Shown piece by piece: positions 60,369 through 64,000 of a stretch of 64,000 nt of DNA. Source of the stretch: Caldilineaceae bacterium (GTDB taxonomy: Bacteria; Chloroflexota; Anaerolineae; Caldilineales; Caldilineaceae); assembly GCA_022842065.1 (NCBI GenBank), contig JALHQH010000059.1:7655-71654 (forward strand), written 5' to 3'. The notes below the pieces were generated by a model that was not told the origin of the DNA, ran no database searches, and saw only the letters and a program-made list of their open reading frames with translations. The translations under genes and the position numbers were made by a program. Positions within the stretch are counted from its first letter, which is position 1. Every line of letters starts with the position of its first letter.

Positions 60369-60755
60369 GACAGACGCGCCGCTTGCCCCATCAGTTTCGC
60401 CTTGGATACATTGGGGAATCGGTGGTCTTTGCCGATCATGCGCGCCAGGATCGATTTGGGGAAGAAACCTGATGGGGCGTTCTTCGCGGCGGACGAAGGC
60501 ATGGCGACCAACATCCTCGCCAGCCGGCTTGCCCGACTGGTGCAGACGGGGATGCTGGCGAAAAAGCCGCATGCAACGGATAAGCGCTAAACGGTTATGA
60601 GTTGACGGAAAAAGGGCCGGATTTACTGCCGATCTTGCTGGAAGTGGCCAGCTGGAGCGCACAGTACGATCCACAAACCGGCGCTCCGCTGCTGTGGATT
60701 ACCCCGGGAAAGGTGGATAAAACAAAGCTGATCAGCCGGATTCGCGAAACAGTGC
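60369..60755 (+). pseudogene. HxlR-type regulator, copy D
   Basis: Begins at the same point as copies B and C (CGACAGACGCGCC) but without their ATG. SFALDTLGNRWSLPIMRARIDLGKKP then a stop and frame changes. It alone keeps the family tail, LLEVASWSAQYDPQTGAPL, and further helices to about 60755. Not functional. Confidence 0.8.
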
Positions 60756-61056
60756 ACGTCGGCGGCTCAATTTTTGTTGGTCTTGAGAGTGTTGTTAGTA
60801 GTTTCGGCTTGGAAAATGAATAAAGCGCAAGTGCGTTCCTTGCTCGTGCAGTAGAAGAGCTTGCGCCGCCTAACGGCTTGCGTTAGCTACTTGGGGTGGG
60901 GCGAGATAATGCCACCTTACCGGAACTAACTTCATGTTCACGATTGTTTCACCGATCACGGCTGGAGTTTGCGTAATGGAAGGTATGTTTGTGCGGGCAT
61001 TGACTTCTTTGCATGTAGAATGGGCATCCGCAGATGTGCGCTTGAATTTGGTGAAC
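60756..61056. other. Gap with an attC-like half site
   Basis: Contains GCCTAACGGCTTGCGTTAG (60873-60891), which includes the integron core GCCTAAC, but no matching GTTRRRY was found within 60-140 bases. A minus-strand open frame (60870-61082) stops inside that site; it matches nothing I know. Confidence 0.35.
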
Positions 61057-62382
61057 CTATCCGCGAAAATTAAATTCTTCAAAAAAGAAATGATGCTGCG
61101 GCTTGCCTCCTGCCATTAATTGGGAACGCAACGCATCCATCATTGCGGCGGGGCCGCACATCAGCAGCGCGGCTTCTTGTATCACTGGTTTGCCGAGCAG
61201 GTTTTCTAGCGCCCCAGCAGAAAATTTGCCCTCGTGTAGGTGAAAGGTAACATGTGGGGCGTTTTGTGCCAGGCTTTCAATTTCGTTTAAGTAGTGCGCG
61301 TCCTTGCGGCTTCGTACCGCCCATACCAGGTGGCAGGGCGCGGGGTTGGCGCGCTGTGTTTCGGCTTGCAACAGGCTAAGGAAGGGCGTAATGCCAATCC
61401 CGCCCGCCACCCATATCTGACGAGCAAAAGGTTGCGGTAAGGATTGCCCAAACGTGCCATGCGGTCCATGCACAATGACCCGGTCGCCGGGTTGCAGGTT
61501 GGGGAGTTGGCCGGTGTAATCGCCTAGTTTTTTGGCAGAAATACGCCAGGTTTGGGCATCGATAATTTTGGAAATGGAAAAGGGGTGCATCTCGGAGGGG
61601 ATCCCTGCCGTCGATTTCTCCACGCTGAAGAAGATGAATTGTCCTGGCCGAGCAGGGGTGGGCGTATCGAGTCGAAAGACGATTTCAGTCACGTCACCCA
61701 GCACCTGCACCTGCTTCACTTCGCTGCGCGCCTGCGGCGCAGAACGCCGGTAAAACAGCAGGCTATAGAGCCATGCCCAGCCGCCCAGTCCAGTCAGCAA
61801 AATCATGTACCAATCCACTTGCGCCACAATGGCGTGCAAGCCGCCCAGAATGTAAGGAATGCCCAAAATTTGGTGCGTTTTGAGCCAAGTCTGGTAATTC
61901 ATTTTGACCCAGAGGGTGAGAATGATGAGCGTCGCAAACAGCACAATGCTGATTTGCCCCAGGGTGTAGGAAAGGTTAAGACCGGGAATGAGATACGCGT
62001 TGGTCAGTTCAAAATCCTGCCCGGCTTCCAGTACCAAAATTCCCAAGTGGAGCAAAACCATCATCAGCCCAATTTTGCCGACCCACACATGGGCTTGATA
62101 GACCTTATCCAGTCCGTTAAACAGGTGCTCTACCCAGCGCCAGCGGGTTGCCAGCACAAAGTTCAGGCACAAAAAAATCGTTCCCCAAAATCCCAGCGAA
62201 GTGCCCAGTTCATAAAAAGGCTCGACGGCGTCCTCTGGCAAGGCGATGGGTGGGGTGGCGCTATAAACAATTATCCCCCAGACTAGGTTGTAGATGGAAG
62301 AAAGCAAAACGTACAGCGCCAAGGCATAAATGACCAGCAAGACGCGGGGCATATGCTGTAACCAAAGTAAAAATTTGTTCAT
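61057..62382 (-). CDS. Ferric-reductase-like membrane flavocytochrome
   Basis: 441 aa. N-terminal about 210 residues: six membrane segments with heme-coordinating His candidates (VYQAHVWVGKIGLMMVLLHLGIL, WLKTHQILGIPYILGGLHAIV), the ferric-reductase domain. Then an FAD domain (PGQFIFFSV, MHPFSISK as the R/H-P-[FY]-[ST] flavin motif) and an NAD domain (IWVAGGIGITPFLSLLQ, LLMCGPAAMMDAL). Ends ..FFEEFNFRG, as in MOCO/ferric reductases. Moves electrons from NAD(P)H across the membrane to iron or another acceptor. Complete and probably functional, unlike its surroundings. Confidence 0.92.
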   Translation of the reverse strand: MNKFLLWLQHMPRVLLVIYALALYVLLSSIYNLVWGIIVYSATPPIALPEDAVEPFYELGTSLGFWGTIFLCLNFVLATRWRWVEHLFNGLDKVYQAHVWVGKIGLMMVLLHLGILVLEAGQDFELTNAYLIPGLNLSYTLGQISIVLFATLIILTLWVKMNYQTWLKTHQILGIPYILGGLHAIVAQVDWYMILLTGLGGWAWLYSLLFYRRSAPQARSEVKQVQVLGDVTEIVFRLDTPTPARPGQFIFFSVEKSTAGIPSEMHPFSISKIIDAQTWRISAKKLGDYTGQLPNLQPGDRVIVHGPHGTFGQSLPQPFARQIWVAGGIGITPFLSLLQAETQRANPAPCHLVWAVRSRKDAHYLNEIESLAQNAPHVTFHLHEGKFSAGALENLLGKPVIQEAALLMCGPAAMMDALRSQLMAGGKPQHHFFFEEFNFRG

Positions 62383-62554
62383 GCCGCTTTCTTTCTTAAA
62401 TAGCTGGACGGGGTAAAAATCAAATAGTGCTCCCAGAAATGATTTTTTGCGTTTCTTATAATAGCCACTATTTTCTTTGTAGCGCTTTTCATCATGGTCG
62501 TCATCATCATCCCATTTCCGCTACTGGACATCCATTGCGCTCGACCGTTCGATA

Positions 62555-62765
62555 ATTTTGTCCAACTCGCGCGATCCAGCCTATGCTTATTGGGAGGACT
62601 ATATCGTCGAAGGGCTTGACGCGGGTGACGGTGCTGTGCAGTTCGACCCCCGGTAGGACATCGATGGTGACGGCGACCGATGTGCCAGGGGCATTCGCTC
62701 GCCTACTTCAACTGTCAGGGCGGCGACGGTGCCGGTAAAGAGGCGGTCAGAGGGTTGCTATCGCT
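62555..62765 (-). pseudogene. Relic of an HlyD-type efflux adaptor
   Basis: Minus strand reads FTGTVAALTVEVGERMPL, then after a frame change GTSVAVTIDVLPGVELHSTVTRVKPFDDIV, the barrel part of membrane fusion proteins. No start, no N-terminus, no transporter beside it. Confidence 0.55.
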
Positions 62766-62789
62766 AACGAAAAAGGTAATTCCTAGACG

Positions 62790-63075
62790 TTCTAAGCAAC
62801 CGCAAATTCGGTATGGACCCGCATTTTTAGTGGATGAAAGGCCAAGACGATATCTTCAGGGGCAACACCTTATTCTACTAACTCCGTGGCCAGTCCGTCT
62901 GAGGTCCAATCATTTTCAATATCTTGCCATCGCGCAAGCGCGCATATAGGGTCGGCACAAATAACCGACTTCGGTGCCGGGTTGTGGGCGTCGATTCATT
63001 CGCTCGGCATGTTGACTAATCAACGCTTTCAGTAATGTTCGATCGGTCTATACTCGATCCATTCTATTACCTCCT
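62790..63075 (-). pseudogene. xisI relic
   Basis: Starts ATGGATCGAGTATAG, so codon 5 is a stop, then LISQHAERMNRRPQPGTEVGYLC, decay, and the XisI C-terminus APEDIVLAFHPLKMRVHTEFAVA. Same tail as in the chimera at 56457. Confidence 0.7.
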
Positions 63076-63178
63076 GTTGCTCGATATCGACAACAATGAG
63101 TGTAATTGATCGTCTGTAACCGTCCATTGCGCCTTTTCCAGGGCTTTCTTGACGGGTTCATGAATGATGTCTTTGGCC
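63076..63178 (-). pseudogene. xisH relic (start only)
   Basis: ATG 63178 reads AKDIIHEPVKKALEKAQWTVTDDQL, the N-terminus of XisH, then a stop after about 35 codons and GGAGG before the xisI start. The nuclease-like middle is missing here but present in the chimera at 56457. Confidence 0.7.
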
Positions 63179-63317
63179 ATGATCGCTTTCTACACTGTAT
63201 GTATATCCTGCACTAATACGTCAATTTTATCATGACCGCTCACTTACAACAACCAATCGAGTTGTAGAATTTTGTCACTTTCTTGAGAAGATACACTTTC
63301 TCGTTGGCTCACACCAC

Positions 63318-63350
63318 AAAAAAACGGGTGCCGCTAACCCAGCACCCGTT
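63318..63350 (-). terminator. Rho-independent terminator of the racemase gene
   Basis: Minus strand AACGGGTGC..GCACCCGTT followed by seven T in all. A decayed copy is at about 60181-60215. Confidence 0.85.
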
Positions 63351-63401
63351 TTCCTTCCACGAAAATCCGCGTTGATCCGCCCAATCCGCGTTCTATCCTA
63401 C

Positions 63402-64000
63402 CTACCCCTCCCGCCACGGCATCACCCGCCAGGCAACCGGGCGCCCCGGCGGGTTTCCCTCCGTACTCGCGACCAGATTAACCGCAATCGACGCGTCCTG
63501 CCCCCGCTCGGCCAGGGCAACGGCCAGGGCGTCATCAAAGTTGTTCGTGCAATAGGCAAAGCCCAGGTCGGCGGCCATTTGGGGGGAGATGCCGTCGCAG
63601 ACGAGGAAAACTTTGCGCCGTTCGAGCACGCGGCGGGCGGTGTAGAGGATCGAGGCGGTGCGCACGTTAACGTCGCGACGGACCATGGCGCGGGCCATCG
63701 CCTCGGTGCCGGATTGGAAGAAGTCACAAGTTTGCTCGGCATCCAGGTCACCCGGTTGCTGTTGGCCGGTGGTGGGGGAGGCCCAGCCACCGGCGGCGGA
63801 GAGGACGATGATGATGATGCCATCGGCCTTGGTCCCCAACTCGGCCCCTTCGATGCGGATAAAGAAGGAGGAGGCGAGGTACTGCTCAAAGCCTTTGCCG
63901 GGGTAGAGGACAAAGATATCGGCGGGGTCCATCTTGGTCATCCAGATGTCACGCGCTTTGTGTTGGATGGCCCTGCGATGTTCGCTCACAAAATCCCCCG
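63402..64000 (-). CDS. Nickel-dependent lactate racemase (LarA) family, C-terminal part
   Basis: The frame is open to the right edge (..GDFVSEHRRAIQHKARDIW), so the gene begins outside; the GTG at 63989 is internal. Visible part: MDPADIFVLYPGKGFEQYLASSFFIRIEGAELGTKADGIIIIVLSAAGGWAS, then ILYTARRVLERRKVFLVCDGISPQMAADLGFAYCTNNFDDALAVALAERGQDASIAVN. This is the second domain of LarA/DUF2088 proteins, which use a nickel pincer cofactor to racemise or epimerise 2-hydroxy acids. The cofactor Lys and His lie outside the window. Own terminator at 63318. Confidence 0.8.
   Translation of the reverse strand, partial: GDFVSEHRRAIQHKARDIWMTKMDPADIFVLYPGKGFEQYLASSFFIRIEGAELGTKADGIIIIVLSAAGGWASPTTGQQQPGDLDAEQTCDFFQSGTEAMARAMVRRDVNVRTASILYTARRVLERRKVFLVCDGISPQMAADLGFAYCTNNFDDALAVALAERGQDASIAVNLVASTEGNPPGRPVAWRVMPWREG

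Noticed and set aside
60873..60891. GCCTAACGGCTTGCGTTAG as an attC site
   Set aside because: The two core-like parts are only about 12 bases apart and the expected imperfect stem is absent; kept only as a half-site note.
61057..62382. Plus-strand long open frame opposite the ferric reductase (61552-62286)
   Set aside because: Antisense shadow of a complete, well-conserved gene.

Overview
This is a 64 kb stretch of moderately GC-rich chromosomal DNA, most likely from a member of the Chloroflexota. The assignment is an inference. Two large secreted proteins end in an F/Y-L-P-L-hydrophobic tail that I associate with secreted Chloroflexota proteins. The gene set also fits a heterotrophic, sugar-using member of that phylum: Tat-type sugar-binding lipoprotein, GH4 glycosidase, HpaI-type aldolase, TIM-barrel isomerases, NB-ARC/TPR proteins and F420-type enzymes. 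No rRNA, tRNA or CRISPR array was seen.

Layout. 0-16.8 kb: single metabolic genes (aldo/keto reductase, esterase, two MFS exporters, two GNATs, SDR), a DUF433/DUF5615 toxin-antitoxin pair, a split NB-ARC/TPR signalling pair, and a palindrome-rich region with a pentapeptide-repeat gene broken by a 95-bp mobile palindromic element. Next comes a mazE-mazF-thg1-nudix run behind one strong promoter. 17-23 kb: a secreted lamin-tail/nuclease/RTX protein and a secreted LVIVD beta-propeller. 23-35 kb: a sugar locus (Gfo/Idh oxidoreductase, GH4 enzyme, two ABC permeases, binding lipoprotein, LacI regulator) split by an AT-rich ATPase-nuclease pair that looks like an acquired defence module. 35-46 kb: HpaI aldolase, AbiE toxin-antitoxin pair, sugar isomerase, a PARIS-like ATPase/TOPRIM pair, a translationally coupled ThuA-AKR-PhyH-hydroxylase operon, a VapC/antitoxin pair and another isomerase.

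46-56 kb: a nearly unbroken series of short, unrelated, single-function genes, all on the minus strand (DinB, two RibD-type reductases, beta-lactamase fold, S51 peptidase, VOC, SUKH, exonuclease fold, hydrolase relic, GNAT, deazaflavin-dependent reductase, XisH/XisI chimera). They lead away from a truncated integron-type integrase on the plus strand at 56.8 kb. That geometry is what a chromosomal integron would show, although I could not find convincing attC sites. 51-63.4 kb is a gene graveyard: four decayed copies of one HxlR-type regulator, two sets of xisH/xisI remains, and re-used pieces of an isomerase, an antitoxin and a lactate-racemase gene. Only a ferric-reductase-like flavoprotein and two membrane proteins look intact there. 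The window ends inside a LarA-type racemase gene.

Across the window, long near-perfect palindromes sit in most intergenic spaces. Several share sequence modules, and one family has clearly moved. Five or six toxin-antitoxin or ATPase-nuclease modules in 45 kb mark this as an accessory-gene hotspot.
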